Notes under the pieces: model-generated
Told to the model about the DNA's origin: nothing
Database searches by the model: none
What the model saw: the letters and a program-made list of their open reading frames with translations, nothing else
Source of the DNA: Oscillospiraceae bacterium
GTDB lineage: Bacteria; Bacillota; Clostridia; Oscillospirales; Oscillospiraceae
DNA: 64,000 bases
Assembly (NCBI GenBank): GCA_020025575.1
Contig: JAHHRW010000005.1
Location: forward strand, 69,811-133,810
Direction of reading: 5' to 3'
Shown: piece after piece, positions 1 through 8,393 of the stretch
Layout: each line of letters starts with the position of its first letter
Numbering within the stretch: the first letter of the stretch is position 1
Made by a program: the position numbers and the translations under genes

Positions 1-246
1 CTCATGGCCTTCCTGGGCAATTCTCTGGGCAAGCTCTGAAAAGTCCTCCAGCCGATAGCCGCACAGGAAAAACGTGGCGTGGGTGCTGCGCTCCTGCAAG
101 CCGTCCAGCAGGGCCTCGGTGAACCGACCGGATGGGCCATCATCAAATGTTAAAGCCACATATTTTGTCTCGGAAGCAGCCGAAACCGGCGGGCAAAACA
201 AAATTGCAGCCATTATAAAAGCAATCAATCGTCGCAAAACATCCAT
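1..246 (-). CDS. polysaccharide deacetylase (NodB-type), 3' end beyond window
   Basis: Only the first 82 residues are present and the gene runs off the left edge. A hydrophobic signal-like segment (residues 5-24, ending VSAAS) is followed directly by TKYVALTFDDGPSG, the first motif of the NodB homology domain, whose first Asp is catalytic and second binds metal. The family removes N-acetyl groups from peptidoglycan or other glycans outside the membrane. The ATG has an AAAGGA ribosome site. It diverges from rlmA. Substrate cannot be told from this fragment. Confidence 0.85.
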   Translation of the reverse strand, partial: MDVLRRLIAFIMAAILFCPPVSAASETKYVALTFDDGPSGRFTEALLDGLQERSTHATFFLCGYRLEDFSELAQRIAQEGHE

Positions 247-262
247 TCCTTTCTAAAACCCT

Positions 263-291
263 TTGACGAAGTGGGAAAAATGGGGTATGAT
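263..291 (+). promoter_or_regulatory. promoter of rlmA
   Basis: TTGACG (263-268) and TATGAT (286-291) are separated by 17 bases. Transcription would begin near 298, so the ATG at 271 lies inside the promoter and cannot start rlmA. This supports the TTG at 325. Confidence 0.75.
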
Positions 292-324
292 ATATTTAAT
301 AACGAAAAGACAGGAGGGAAATCC

Positions 325-1125
325 TTGGATCTCATTTGTCCAATTTGTGCCAAACCACTGCAATTGATGAACCGGAGCTATTGCTGCCAGAGCGGCCATG
401 GTTTTGACCTTGCCCGGCAGGGCTATGTGAATTTGCTGGTGGTTCAGCAGAAACATTCCCTTCATCCCGGCGACACCCGGGAACAGGTGCTTTCTCGTCG
501 TGCATTTTTACAGACGCAGACTTATGCGCCAATCGTTGAGGCGGTCAAGTCTGCTGCAATTTCTCACGGGGCAAGGGGCCCGGTGCTGGATGTGGGCTGC
601 GGCGAAGGGTACTATGCAACCCGTGTGGCGCAGGCCCTTGGCGCAGAACTGATCGGATTGGATATTTCCAAAGAGGCTGTGCGCTGTGCAGCGGCACAAT
701 ACAAAGGAACCACCTGGATTTGTGGAACGGCATCCCATCTGCCGGTGGCAGACCATAGCGTGGGACTGCTGATGAGTATGTTTGCGCTCACCATGCCGGC
801 GGAGTTTAAGCGGGCATTGAAGAAGGATGGAATTTTTATCCAGGTTTTGGCGGCGCAAGATCATCTTTTGGGGCTGAAATCCATTATTTACCCGGAACTG
901 CATCTGAAAGAAAAGGACAGCGTGCCACAGCTGGATGGATTTACACTGGTGGAGTCGATCCCGGTTTCCTTCTCCTTCACCGTTCGGGACGAACAGGTGC
1001 ACAATCTGCTGTCCATGACGCCCCATGTGTTCCGCATCAGCGCAGATGGCGCAGCTCGTCTGGCTCAGACAACGGAACTTCATGACCGGGCCAGCTGTGT
1101 TGTGAATGTCTACAAGCTTGTCTGA
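325..1125 (+). CDS. rlmA: 23S rRNA (guanine-N1)-methyltransferase, RlmA family
   Basis: A SAM-dependent methyltransferase of 266 residues acting on a guanine in 23S rRNA domain II (G745/G748 in the known families). The N-terminus shows the zinc-finger pattern CPICAKPL followed by CC and GHGFD, then ARQGYVNLL, typical of the RlmA/TlrB group. The class I SAM motif is VLDVGCGEGYY. The TTG start is chosen because AGGAGGG sits about 6 bases upstream and the promoter excludes the upstream ATG. prfA follows 59 bases downstream. Whether it makes the RlmAI or RlmAII modification cannot be decided by eye. Confidence 0.85.
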   Translation: MDLICPICAKPLQLMNRSYCCQSGHGFDLARQGYVNLLVVQQKHSLHPGDTREQVLSRRAFLQTQTYAPIVEAVKSAAISHGARGPVLDVGCGEGYYATRVAQALGAELIGLDISKEAVRCAAAQYKGTTWICGTASHLPVADHSVGLLMSMFALTMPAEFKRALKKDGIFIQVLAAQDHLLGLKSIIYPELHLKEKDSVPQLDGFTLVESIPVSFSFTVRDEQVHNLLSMTPHVFRISADGAARLAQTTELHDRASCVVNVYKLV

Positions 1126-1184
1126 CGCTGTTACTTTGCCCGGGCACAGGGATTTGATACTGTAAAACATTGGAGAATTGAGAA

Positions 1185-2246
1185 ATGCTGGAAAAATTAC
1201 AGGCGGTTGAAAATCGCTTTGAAGAGCTTTGCGCCAAATCCGAACAACCGGATTTTTACGCTGACCCCAAAAAAGCCGCAAAGCTTTTGCGTGAAAAAAA
1301 TGATTTAGAGCCCATTGTGGATTGCTTTCGGGAATACAATTCCGCTTTGCAGGAGCAGGCAGAGGCAGAAGAACTGATGAGCGACCCGGAGATGCGGGAA
1401 TTCTGTCAGGAGACCTTTCAGGCGGCAAAACAGCGGCAGGAAGAGCTTTATCGCCAGCTGCAGCTATTGCTGCTGCCCAAAGACCCCAACGATGACAAGA
1501 GTGTCATTATGGAAATCCGCGGCGGTGTCGGCGGTGAAGAAAGTGCCCTGTTTGCCCACAGTTTGTTCAGAATGTATTCCATGTATGCAAACCAAAAGGG
1601 CTGGAGCGTGGAACTTTTAAACTATTCCGATACGGAATTGGGCGGCGTGAAAGAGGCAGATTTTGTCATCAACGGTCGTGGGGCTTATTCCCGCCTCAAA
1701 TATGAATCCGGTGTCCACCGGGTTCAGCGTGTGCCGGAAACCGAGTCCGGCGGTCGTGTTCACACTTCTACCGCTACCGTGGCGGTTTTGCCGGAAATGG
1801 AAGAGGTGGATGTGCAGATCAATCCTGCGGATATTGAAATGCAGGTTTTTCGTGCCTCTGGCGCCGGCGGTCAGCACGTGAACAAGACCAGTTCGGCGGT
1901 TCGTCTGATTCACAAACCCTCTGGGATTGTGGTTTCCTGCCAGGAAGAGCGCAGTCAGGTGCAGAACCGGGAAAAATGTATGCGGATGCTGGCATCCAAG
2001 CTCTATGAAATCGAGCAGGAGCGTGTGGAATCCGAGGTTACAGGTATGCGCCGCAGTCAGGTTGGCACGGGTATGCGCAACGAGCGAATCCGTACCTATA
2101 ATTTCCCTCAGGGTCGGGTCACCGATCACCGCATCGGTCTGACGCTGTACAAAATCGACGCGGTCATGGACGGGGCGTTGGATGAGATCATCGATGGTCT
2201 TGCAACTGCCGATCAGGCAGAAAAGCTGAAGAATGCCCAAAACTGA
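1185..2246 (+). CDS. prfA: peptide chain release factor 1
   Basis: Reads UAA and UAG in the ribosomal A site and triggers hydrolysis of peptidyl-tRNA. The 353-residue length is normal. The GGQ catalytic motif is at residues 228-230 within ASGAGGQHVNKT, and the stop-codon-reading PxT tripeptide is PET at 184-186 (QRVPETESGG), which marks RF1 rather than RF2. It is followed by sua5 and coaE, a common Firmicutes translation cluster. prmC, often adjacent to prfA, is absent here. Confidence 0.97.
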   Translation: MLEKLQAVENRFEELCAKSEQPDFYADPKKAAKLLREKNDLEPIVDCFREYNSALQEQAEAEELMSDPEMREFCQETFQAAKQRQEELYRQLQLLLLPKDPNDDKSVIMEIRGGVGGEESALFAHSLFRMYSMYANQKGWSVELLNYSDTELGGVKEADFVINGRGAYSRLKYESGVHRVQRVPETESGGRVHTSTATVAVLPEMEEVDVQINPADIEMQVFRASGAGGQHVNKTSSAVRLIHKPSGIVVSCQEERSQVQNREKCMRMLASKLYEIEQERVESEVTGMRRSQVGTGMRNERIRTYNFPQGRVTDHRIGLTLYKIDAVMDGALDEIIDGLATADQAEKLKNAQN

Positions 2247-2274
2247 TATACTATTATATAAAGAAGGTTGCACA

Positions 2275-3309
2275 ATGAATACCTTGCGTTTGTCCGCGCA
2301 GGACCCGAAAACGGCATCTGTTGCGGCAAAGATCATTCAAGATGGCGGCTTGGTTGCCATCCCCACGGAAACGGTCTATGGACTGGGTGCCAATGGACTG
2401 GATGAGCAGGCGGTTTCCAAGATTTTTGAGGCCAAAGGCCGTCCCCAGGATAACCCCCTGATCCTTCATGTGGCAGAACCGGCCCAGATGGAGCGTTTCT
2501 GCCATGATATTCCCAAAGAGGCCTATCTGCTGGCGGAGAAATTCTGGCCAGGCCCCTTGACCATTGTTTTGCCTGCCCGGGATGTGGTGCCCAAGCGCAC
2601 CACCGGCGGCCTGAGCACGGTGGCAATTCGCTGCCCCGACAGTGCGGTGACCAGAGAGATCATTCGTCTGGCTGGCGTTCCTGTGGCAGCGCCCTCTGCC
2701 AATCTTTCGGGGAAACCCTCTACCACCACTGCCCAACATGTGCTCCATGACCATGACGGCAAAATCGATGCGGTGGTGGATGGAGGGCCGTGCAGTGTGG
2801 GCGTGGAATCCACCATTGTGGATTTGACGGAGAAACCGGCAAGATTGCTGCGCCCCGGCGGAATCACACCGGAACAGCTGACCCAGGTGCTTGGGGAATT
2901 GACCATTGATGAAGCGGTCACTTCCCAGATTGACCCCACCAAGGTGGTGAAAGCGCCGGGAATGAAGTATCGCCATTATGCGCCCTGTGCCAGTGTGGTG
3001 ATTGTGGCAGGGAGTCGGGAAAAAGCGGCAGAATATGTACATAAATTCTATGAGCCAGAGGATCGGGTACTCTGTTTTGAGGAGGAACTTCCCCTGTATG
3101 CAGACTGCAACCCATTGTCCTATGGCAGGGAATCGGATGTCAATACGCTGTCGGCAGGATTGTTTGATGCCCTGCGGATTTTGGATGACCCCGGCATCCA
3201 CCGTGTGTTTGCCCGTTGCCCCGAGGGCGGCGGTGTGGCCTATGCGGTGCAGAATCGTCTGAAAAAGGCGGCTGCGTTCCACATTGTGGATGCGGAGGCG
3301 GAACAATGA
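2275..3309 (+). CDS. L-threonylcarbamoyladenylate synthase (Sua5 type)
   Basis: Makes threonylcarbamoyl-AMP from Thr, bicarbonate and ATP for the t6A modification at position 37 of ANN-decoding tRNAs. The YrdC domain is clear: PTETVYGLGAN, KIFEAKGRP and GVESTIVDL. At 344 residues it has the extra C-terminal Sua5 domain, unlike short TsaC. The internal ATG is preferred to an upstream ATG at 2233, which overlaps the prfA end, because AAGAAGG precedes it. Its partners tsaE and tsaB lie far downstream in this window. Confidence 0.92.
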   Translation: MNTLRLSAQDPKTASVAAKIIQDGGLVAIPTETVYGLGANGLDEQAVSKIFEAKGRPQDNPLILHVAEPAQMERFCHDIPKEAYLLAEKFWPGPLTIVLPARDVVPKRTTGGLSTVAIRCPDSAVTREIIRLAGVPVAAPSANLSGKPSTTTAQHVLHDHDGKIDAVVDGGPCSVGVESTIVDLTEKPARLLRPGGITPEQLTQVLGELTIDEAVTSQIDPTKVVKAPGMKYRHYAPCASVVIVAGSREKAAEYVHKFYEPEDRVLCFEEELPLYADCNPLSYGRESDVNTLSAGLFDALRILDDPGIHRVFARCPEGGGVAYAVQNRLKKAAAFHIVDAEAEQ

Positions 3310-3878
3310 TCATCGGGATCACCGGGGGGACCGGCTGCGGCAAGACCACACTGTTAAATGAGATTGCCCAAAAGGGCGGACTGGTTCTGGACTGCGATGT
3401 CATTTACCATGAGTTGCTGCATACAGATCCGGGGCTGCTTTCTAAAATCAATGCAAGATTTCCCGGAACCGTGGAACACGGTGAGTTGAACCGGAAAAAA
3501 CTGGGGGCGCTGGTGTTTTCTGACCAGCAGGCACTGCTGGATCTAAACGCCATCACCCATGGTGCAGTCAAGGCTGAGGTTCTGCGTCGCTTGGAACAGT
3601 CCCCTGAACTGGTGGCCATTGATGCCATTGCCCTGTTTGAAGGGGGACTGGCGGAACTGTGCGATGTGACAGTGGCAATTACCGCACCGTTGGAGGAGCG
3701 AATTCTGCGTCTGATGAAACGCGATGGAATCACACGGGAATATGCCCAAAAGCGTATTCTTGCCCAAAAGCGTGAGGATTTCTTCGTGACGCATTGTGAT
3801 GTGGAGCTCCGCAATGATGCGGATCTTGCGGCATTTCAAATGAAATGTCAGAAATATATAAGAGAGATTTGTAAGTAA
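3306..3878 (+). CDS. coaE: dephospho-CoA kinase
   Basis: Catalyses the last step of coenzyme A synthesis, phosphorylating the ribose 3'-OH of dephospho-CoA. The P-loop GITGGTGCGKTTL lies at residues 4-16, followed by DCDVIYHELL, the characteristic CoaE segment. Its 190 residues are normal for the family. Its start overlaps the sua5 stop in an ATGA arrangement, indicating translational coupling. Confidence 0.95.
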   Translation: MIIGITGGTGCGKTTLLNEIAQKGGLVLDCDVIYHELLHTDPGLLSKINARFPGTVEHGELNRKKLGALVFSDQQALLDLNAITHGAVKAEVLRRLEQSPELVAIDAIALFEGGLAELCDVTVAITAPLEERILRLMKRDGITREYAQKRILAQKREDFFVTHCDVELRNDADLAAFQMKCQKYIREICK

Positions 3879-3899
3879 TTTTTAGTTGGAGGTTTTCTT

Positions 3900-4832
3900 A
3901 TGGAAAAGAGAGAAAAGAATTTGGTCGTTTTGGCGGCTGGCATTGGATCTAGATTTAAGGGCGGTGTGAAACAGCTGCAAAGCGTTGGTCCTTCCGGGGA
4001 ATGTATCATGGAGTACTCAGTGTACGATGCAATTGAGGCTGGATTCAATCGAGTTGTGTTTATTATTCGACGGGACATTGAGCAGCTGTTCAATGATTCG
4101 GTGGGCAATCGCATTCGCAGCATTTGTGAAAAAAAGGGGGTAGAGATGGTTTGTGCCTATCAGGACAAACAGAATCTGCCCGAAGGTTTTACCTGCCCTG
4201 CAGAGCGCAGCAAACCCTGGGGAACCGCTCAGGCATTGCTCAGCTGCAAGGGAATGCTGCATGGCGGTTTTGTGGTCATCAACGCAGATGACTTTTACGG
4301 CAAAGAGGCCTATCGCCTGATGTCTGATTTCCTGGATCGCTTGCCTGCAGATGCACAAGGGGTCTATGGGTTGGCTGGATTCTGCCTGCGCAATACCCTC
4401 AGTGAGAACGGCGGCGTGACCAGAGGCGTGTGCCAAACCGATGCAGAGGGTATGCTGACAAAGATTTCCGAAACAAAGAATATTGTGAGGGATGGTAACG
4501 ATGCAGCAGTGGAGCTGAACCAGCAGAAGGTGCATCTGGATGGAGATATCCCTGTTTCCATGAACATGTGGGCATTTACGCCTGACCTTCTGGAGCGGCT
4601 GGAGGAACAGTTTGCAACCTTCCTGCGCAATGGCGGATTGGAAACATTAGATTCTGAGTTCCTGATTCCCGTTCAGATCGGTGAAATGATTGAGAAACAG
4701 GAAGTGCGTGTGAAGGTCGTCTGCACTTCCGGCCAATGGTTTGGTATGACCTATGCAGAGGATACCCCTGCTGTGCGCAAGGCACTGAAAGAAATGGCAG
4801 ATGCAGGGAACTATCCTGACCCATTATTCTAA
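3900..4832 (+). CDS. sugar-phosphate nucleotidyltransferase-like protein
   Basis: A 310-residue protein beginning LVVLAAGIGSRFKGGVKQL, the glycine-rich nucleotide-binding signature of NTP transferases. KPWGTAQALL and VINADDFYG match the GTA/D-x-D regions that bind sugar-phosphate and metal. It most resembles stand-alone NTP_transferase proteins of gut Clostridia whose product is undefined. It has a strong TTGGAGG ribosome site. No sugar pathway genes adjoin it, so the NDP-sugar made is unknown. Confidence 0.7.
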   Translation: MEKREKNLVVLAAGIGSRFKGGVKQLQSVGPSGECIMEYSVYDAIEAGFNRVVFIIRRDIEQLFNDSVGNRIRSICEKKGVEMVCAYQDKQNLPEGFTCPAERSKPWGTAQALLSCKGMLHGGFVVINADDFYGKEAYRLMSDFLDRLPADAQGVYGLAGFCLRNTLSENGGVTRGVCQTDAEGMLTKISETKNIVRDGNDAAVELNQQKVHLDGDIPVSMNMWAFTPDLLERLEEQFATFLRNGGLETLDSEFLIPVQIGEMIEKQEVRVKVVCTSGQWFGMTYAEDTPAVRKALKEMADAGNYPDPLF

Positions 4833-4836
4833 ATTC

Positions 4837-4870
4837 TAAAAAAGTACGGCACCCCGTTTGGGGTGCCGTA
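4837..4870 (-). terminator. terminator of the CPBP protease gene
   Basis: A perfect 11-bp stem (4845-4855 with 4860-4870) and GTTT loop. The A-run at 4837-4843 becomes a U-tract only on the minus strand, so it chiefly ends the leftward gene, although it also separates the two convergent genes. Confidence 0.8.
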
Positions 4871-4884
4871 TCATGCATTTATGA

Positions 4885-5724
4885 TCATTGGGGTAATTCG
4901 GTTTCGCCCTTTTGCGCAATGTTATTTTTCTTGAGATAGAGGATAGACCAGACCAGAATGATGGTGCACACGACTGTGATACACACATCTACCACTGGGC
5001 CGTTTTCGGGAAGATACTGGGTAATCTGGGCAATGGTATTGTTTGTAATATGCACGGCGATGCAGGCGTATAGGGATTTTGTGGTTTCAAACACCCAGAT
5101 AATTGCCAGACCGAAGACAAACGCATCAATGACCCAAATCAATTCACCATGGCAGACTCCAAATAGGATGGAGGCAATCACCGCAGCTACGATGGTGGGC
5201 ATACCTGCTTTCAGGCGGGTATAGATGAGGCCTCTGAACAGAATCTCTTCGGTGATGGGAGCAATCAGCGCCACGGCGATAAAGTTGATGGCGATGTTTC
5301 CGGCACTGAGAGAGTCGTGGCTCTGTGTAAAGCTTTCTATCAGATGATCGGGGAAGGGAAACGACTCAATCAGGAAGGCCAGCACGAATGCAACGCCCAA
5401 GGCAAACAGACAGGAACCAAGGATATTCTCTTTGCTGCATTTATTTAACTGGATTTCGTGAGAGAGCTTTTTCTTGCGCACCACAAAGAACAGCCATACG
5501 GCCAGCAACGTCAGAGAATTGCTGATGAGAAGAATGAGAGATGTGTCACGATTGAGCTTTGACGTGAGAAATTCGTTCAGCTGTGCGGGATCGACAGAAC
5601 CGTTGCTTGCCAGCAGTGAAAAGGACAGGATAAACCCATATACTGCTCCCGTAAGGCCCTGAATCAGCAAATAGATCAGAAAATACATAGCAGCTTTGCC
5701 GATTGATTTGAAAAAGGTTTTCAT
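4885..5724 (-). CDS. CPBP family intramembrane metalloprotease
   Basis: A 279-residue polytopic membrane protein with about eight hydrophobic segments. The ABI/CAAX-protease motifs are intact: EE at 159-160 with Arg164 (ITEEILFRG), His192 in FGVCHG and His225 in VHITNN. Family members act on prenylated or peptide substrates, and some process bacteriocins or regulate membrane proteins. No peptide or bacteriocin gene is adjacent, so its substrate is unknown. An 8-bp inverted repeat lies just upstream. Confidence 0.85.
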   Translation of the reverse strand: MKTFFKSIGKAAMYFLIYLLIQGLTGAVYGFILSFSLLASNGSVDPAQLNEFLTSKLNRDTSLILLISNSLTLLAVWLFFVVRKKKLSHEIQLNKCSKENILGSCLFALGVAFVLAFLIESFPFPDHLIESFTQSHDSLSAGNIAINFIAVALIAPITEEILFRGLIYTRLKAGMPTIVAAVIASILFGVCHGELIWVIDAFVFGLAIIWVFETTKSLYACIAVHITNNTIAQITQYLPENGPVVDVCITVVCTIILVWSILYLKKNNIAQKGETELPQ

Positions 5725-5755
5725 ACATGGTCACGCTCCTTATGATTTTGTGGGA

Positions 5756-5778
5756 ATTTATGATATTATCTCATAAAT
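5756..5778. promoter_or_regulatory. inverted repeat upstream of CPBP protease gene
   Basis: ATTTATGA and TCATAAAT form perfect 8-bp arms with a 7-base spacer, about 30 bases upstream of the protease start. It could be an operator; no regulator was matched to it. Confidence 0.4.
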
Positions 5779-5898
5779 GTTCACTGCTGTCTATAAAAGA
5801 AAGATGATTTAAGAATCTTAAGAATTGTCTCCACGGAACGTTTGCGTCTATTTGCTGCTGAATTGTTCCGGCAGTGCTGTTTCTGCCAATATGGGCGC

Positions 5899-5941
5899 AA
5901 AAAAAGAGAGCCCCTCACGCAAAACGCGCTTTCAGGCTCTC
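5899..5941 (-). terminator. terminator of tRNA-Leu
   Basis: GAGAGCC (5906-5912) pairs with GGCTCTC (5935-5941), and an A-run at 5899-5905 gives the U-tract on the minus strand, just past the tRNA 3' end. Confidence 0.8.
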
Positions 5942-5944
5942 AAT

Positions 5945-6031
5945 TGGTGCCGCTGACGGGACTCGAACCCGTACAGTATCGCTACCGGGGGATTTTAAGT
6001 CCCCTGTGTCTACCGATTCCACCACAGCGGC
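5945..6031 (-). tRNA. tRNA-Leu (anticodon UAA)
   Basis: The reverse complement starts GCCGCTGTGGTGGAATCGG and folds as a class II tRNA with a long variable arm. The anticodon loop holds TAA, the T-loop is GTTCGAGTC, and the acceptor strand AGCGGC pairs fully. CCA is encoded. It reads UUA and UUG. Confidence 0.96.
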
Positions 6032-6043
6032 AGCTTAACTGTG

Positions 6044-6072
6044 ATTCTATCATATTTGTATCTGTGCGTCAA
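6044..6072 (-). promoter_or_regulatory. promoter of tRNA-Leu
   Basis: On the minus strand, TTGACG (6067-6072) and TAGAAT (6044-6049) have a 17-base spacer ending in TGA, an extended -10. Transcription would start a few bases upstream of the mature tRNA 5' end. Confidence 0.75.
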
Positions 6073-6109
6073 GCAAAAGCTGCATTCTTTGGCGGGGCAG
6101 GGCCTGTCG

Positions 6110-6138
6110 TTGACATTAAAATGCCTGCATGATATACT
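6110..6138 (+). promoter_or_regulatory. promoter of NCS2 permease
   Basis: A perfect TTGACA (6110-6115), 17-base spacer and TATACT (6133-6138). The leader is only about 30 bases, too short for a purine riboswitch. Confidence 0.8.
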
Positions 6139-6173
6139 TTGCCCTGTACGAAACGAATCATATGGAGGTAATC

Positions 6174-7586
6174 ATGGAGAAGTTTTTTAGACTTTCAGAA
6201 AAAGGCACCAATGTGCGCACGGAAATTGCGGCAGGTGTCACAACGTTTATGGCAATGGCCTACATTCTCATGGTCAACCCTGGCATGTTCTCTCAGCTGG
6301 AGGGTGTTTCCTTTGGCGCAGCTTACATTGCAACGGGAATCCCTGCGGTGGTTGGCACGCTGCTGATTGGTTTGATGGCAGGTCTGCCTTTGGCCCAGGC
6401 TCCCGGTATGGGCCTGAACGCATATTTTGTTTTTACCGTCTGTATGGGACTGGGGTTCAGCTATGCAAATGCACTGCTGTTCGTCCTGGCGGATGGCCTG
6501 CTGTTTGTGCTGCTGACGGTCACCGGCCTGCGCCGTGTGATTTTTGATGCAATCCCGGAAGAGGTTAAGCATGCGGTGCCTGCCGGTATTGGTTTGTTTA
6601 TCGCATTCCTTGGCCTGCAGAACTCTGGCCTGGTGGTAAACAATTCGGCCACCTGTGTGGGCTTGACATCTTTTAATGTGTTGGGCAGTGCCCAGTGGGC
6701 AGATATCATGCCATGTCTGGTGACGGTCGGCGCACTGATTGCCATTGGCGTTATGTCCAAAAAGGGCGTTCGTGGTGCAATTCTGTGGGCAATTTTGGGC
6801 GGTACTGCTGTGTACTATGTGCTTGGTTTCACCATCCCCGGCTTTTATGATGGATTTTTGGCGGGGGCATCCCTGAATCCTCTGGATGCATTCCGGGCCT
6901 TCTTCCGGGAGTCCTTTGGCGTGGTGTTTACCAAGGGCTTTGATTTCTCCAGCTACCTGAGTGTGCCGGGGCATAGCGTGGGCGGCATGATCCTGGCCTT
7001 TGTCACATGCGCTCTGGCATTCTGCATGGTGGATATGTTCGACACCATGGGTACTCTGTACGGTGCCTGCCGGGGCGGCAATATGCTCATCAAGGATGAA
7101 ACCGGCAGAGAAGAAGTTCCCAACATGAACAAGGCCATGATGGCGGATGCAATCGCTACCTGTACCGGTGCAGTTTGCGGTACCTCTACCGTGACCACCT
7201 TCGTGGAGGCGTCCGCAGGTGTGGCAGCCGGCGGCAGAAGTGGTCTGGCTGCGGTGGTAACGGCGGGGCTGTTCTTCGTTGCGCTGTTCCTGTCTCCCAT
7301 TGCGGCGCTGATTCCTGCGTGTGCTTATTCTGCTGCGCTGGTGTATGTGGGCATTCTGATGATCGGCTGTGTCAAAGATATCGAGTGGACCGATCCTGGC
7401 AAAGCCGTTCCTGCGTTTTTGACCATGACCATGATGCCATTTACGTACAATATCTCCTTCGGCATTGGCTTCGGCATGATTTCCTATGTGGTCGTGCAGT
7501 CCGCCACCGGAAATATCAAGAAAATCAATATCGGCACTTGGGTTGTGACAGCGCTGTTTACGGCAATGTTCTTCCTGACCCATTGA
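6174..7586 (+). CDS. NCS2 family nucleobase permease (guanine/hypoxanthine or adenine type)
   Basis: A polytopic membrane protein of 470 residues of the AzgA/PbuG branch of NCS2 carriers, which import purines with protons. Family signatures are NVRTEIAAGVTTFMAMAYI at the N-terminus, APGMGLNAYF (TM3 region) and DMFDTMGTLYG in the middle. The start is set at the ATG preceded by ATGGAGGT; an upstream in-frame ATG falls inside the promoter. Single-gene unit with its own promoter and terminator. Which purine it carries cannot be told from sequence alone. Confidence 0.9.
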   Translation: MEKFFRLSEKGTNVRTEIAAGVTTFMAMAYILMVNPGMFSQLEGVSFGAAYIATGIPAVVGTLLIGLMAGLPLAQAPGMGLNAYFVFTVCMGLGFSYANALLFVLADGLLFVLLTVTGLRRVIFDAIPEEVKHAVPAGIGLFIAFLGLQNSGLVVNNSATCVGLTSFNVLGSAQWADIMPCLVTVGALIAIGVMSKKGVRGAILWAILGGTAVYYVLGFTIPGFYDGFLAGASLNPLDAFRAFFRESFGVVFTKGFDFSSYLSVPGHSVGGMILAFVTCALAFCMVDMFDTMGTLYGACRGGNMLIKDETGREEVPNMNKAMMADAIATCTGAVCGTSTVTTFVEASAGVAAGGRSGLAAVVTAGLFFVALFLSPIAALIPACAYSAALVYVGILMIGCVKDIEWTDPGKAVPAFLTMTMMPFTYNISFGIGFGMISYVVVQSATGNIKKINIGTWVVTALFTAMFFLTH

Positions 7587-7595
7587 TCCAAAGTG

Positions 7596-7630
7596 AAAAG
7601 ACCGCCCGAGAGGGCGGTCTTTTCTTATAT
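7596..7630 (+). terminator. terminator of NCS2 permease
   Basis: A 12-bp stem (7596-7607 with 7612-7623) closed by a GAGA tetraloop, followed by a short T-rich tail. Confidence 0.85.
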
Positions 7631-8082
7631 TTATATAGTATAGTGCTGCGGCGAGAGTGGAGAGCGGCTGTGTGGGCGCAAAGAGGCGTATGAGGAGCAG
7701 TTCATATACAAAATATGGTGCTTGTGGTAAAGATGTTGGGGGATATCTGATTCGGGGAATGCTGAAATGCAAGAATGGTGTACATGAAATTGCAAAAATG
7801 TATTTTCAGCAGGGACAAATGAATGCAAAGTGCATTACTCTTGCAGACTGCATCGAAAAAAACGGTGTTATGCAGGATAAAATGTAAAAAATGATGCGAA
7901 GAAAATCAATTTACTTGAATATAAAACCATGGAAAAATGTGAAAAATGGATGAAATATTAGTAAAACATAGATATGTATGCAAATGTGTGTGCGAAATCA
8001 CTAAAAAGGAATGGTGAAAAGTGGCGGCTTTCGTGCAAACAAACGACTTCGCAATTTTTAGATTTGAAATTGCAAAAAATGG
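7631..8082. other. AT-rich intergenic stretch, no convincing gene
   Basis: The base composition is much more AT-rich than the flanking genes. A 76-codon open frame exists but lacks a ribosome site and recognisable features. A 14-base direct repeat, TGAAATTGCAAAAA, occurs at 7785-7798 and 8065-8078. Near the right end GCAATTT (8051-8057) and AAATTGC (8067-8073) form an inverted repeat just upstream of the peptide-transporter promoter, a plausible operator. Confidence 0.5.
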
Positions 8083-8111
8083 TTGATTCCATAAAAATAA
8101 TATGGTATAGT
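8083..8111 (+). promoter_or_regulatory. promoter of the propeller-ABC importer operon
   Basis: TTGATT (8083-8088), 17-base spacer, TATAGT (8106-8111). This predicts a leader of about 275 bases before the binding-protein start. The leader contains ATGGTTA and TAACCAT arms (around 8241-8288) enclosing a smaller AAGTG/CACTT stem. No known riboswitch was recognised. Confidence 0.7.
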
Positions 8112-8393
8112 AAGAGCAATTCTTAGAAAGTTAGAGTTGATTAATTGTACTTGCTGAGATGTGCTGTGAATGGCAGATTGCATAAAAACAGATGCTTGAT
8201 CGAAAGCAAACCTGCTATATCTATAGAAGCACAGCAAAATGAATGGTTATCACAAAAAAGTGCGTATTTTCACTTGTATTTTAACCATGCAGTGCATATA
8301 CTCTACATCAATAATAATTTGTGGACGCTTTTGCAAGACACAGTTATTATATTAGATCGATTTATCGGTCGGAAAAATAAGGAGGAAATGAAA

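Noticed and set aside
508..1428. 306-codon minus-strand frame across rlmA and prfA
   Set aside because: Antisense shadow of two well-supported genes, with no domain or ribosome site.
4837..4870. Terminator for the rightward nucleotidyltransferase gene
   Set aside because: No T-run on the plus strand; the U-tract exists only for the leftward gene, though the stem may still slow transcription.
6032..6173. Possible purine riboswitch before the NCS2 permease
   Set aside because: The strong promoter leaves a leader of about 30 bases, too short for the aptamer, and the conserved loops are absent.
6195..7772. 525-codon minus-strand frame across the NCS2 permease
   Set aside because: Composition (His, Gln and Arg rich) is typical of an antisense shadow.
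7657..7887. 76-codon open frame before the importer operon
   Set aside because: No ribosome site, no family resemblance, AT-rich intergenic composition.
8145..8393. 83-codon N-terminal extension of the binding lipoprotein
   Set aside because: The extension would bury the lipoprotein signal peptide; GGAGG lies just before the ATG at 8394.
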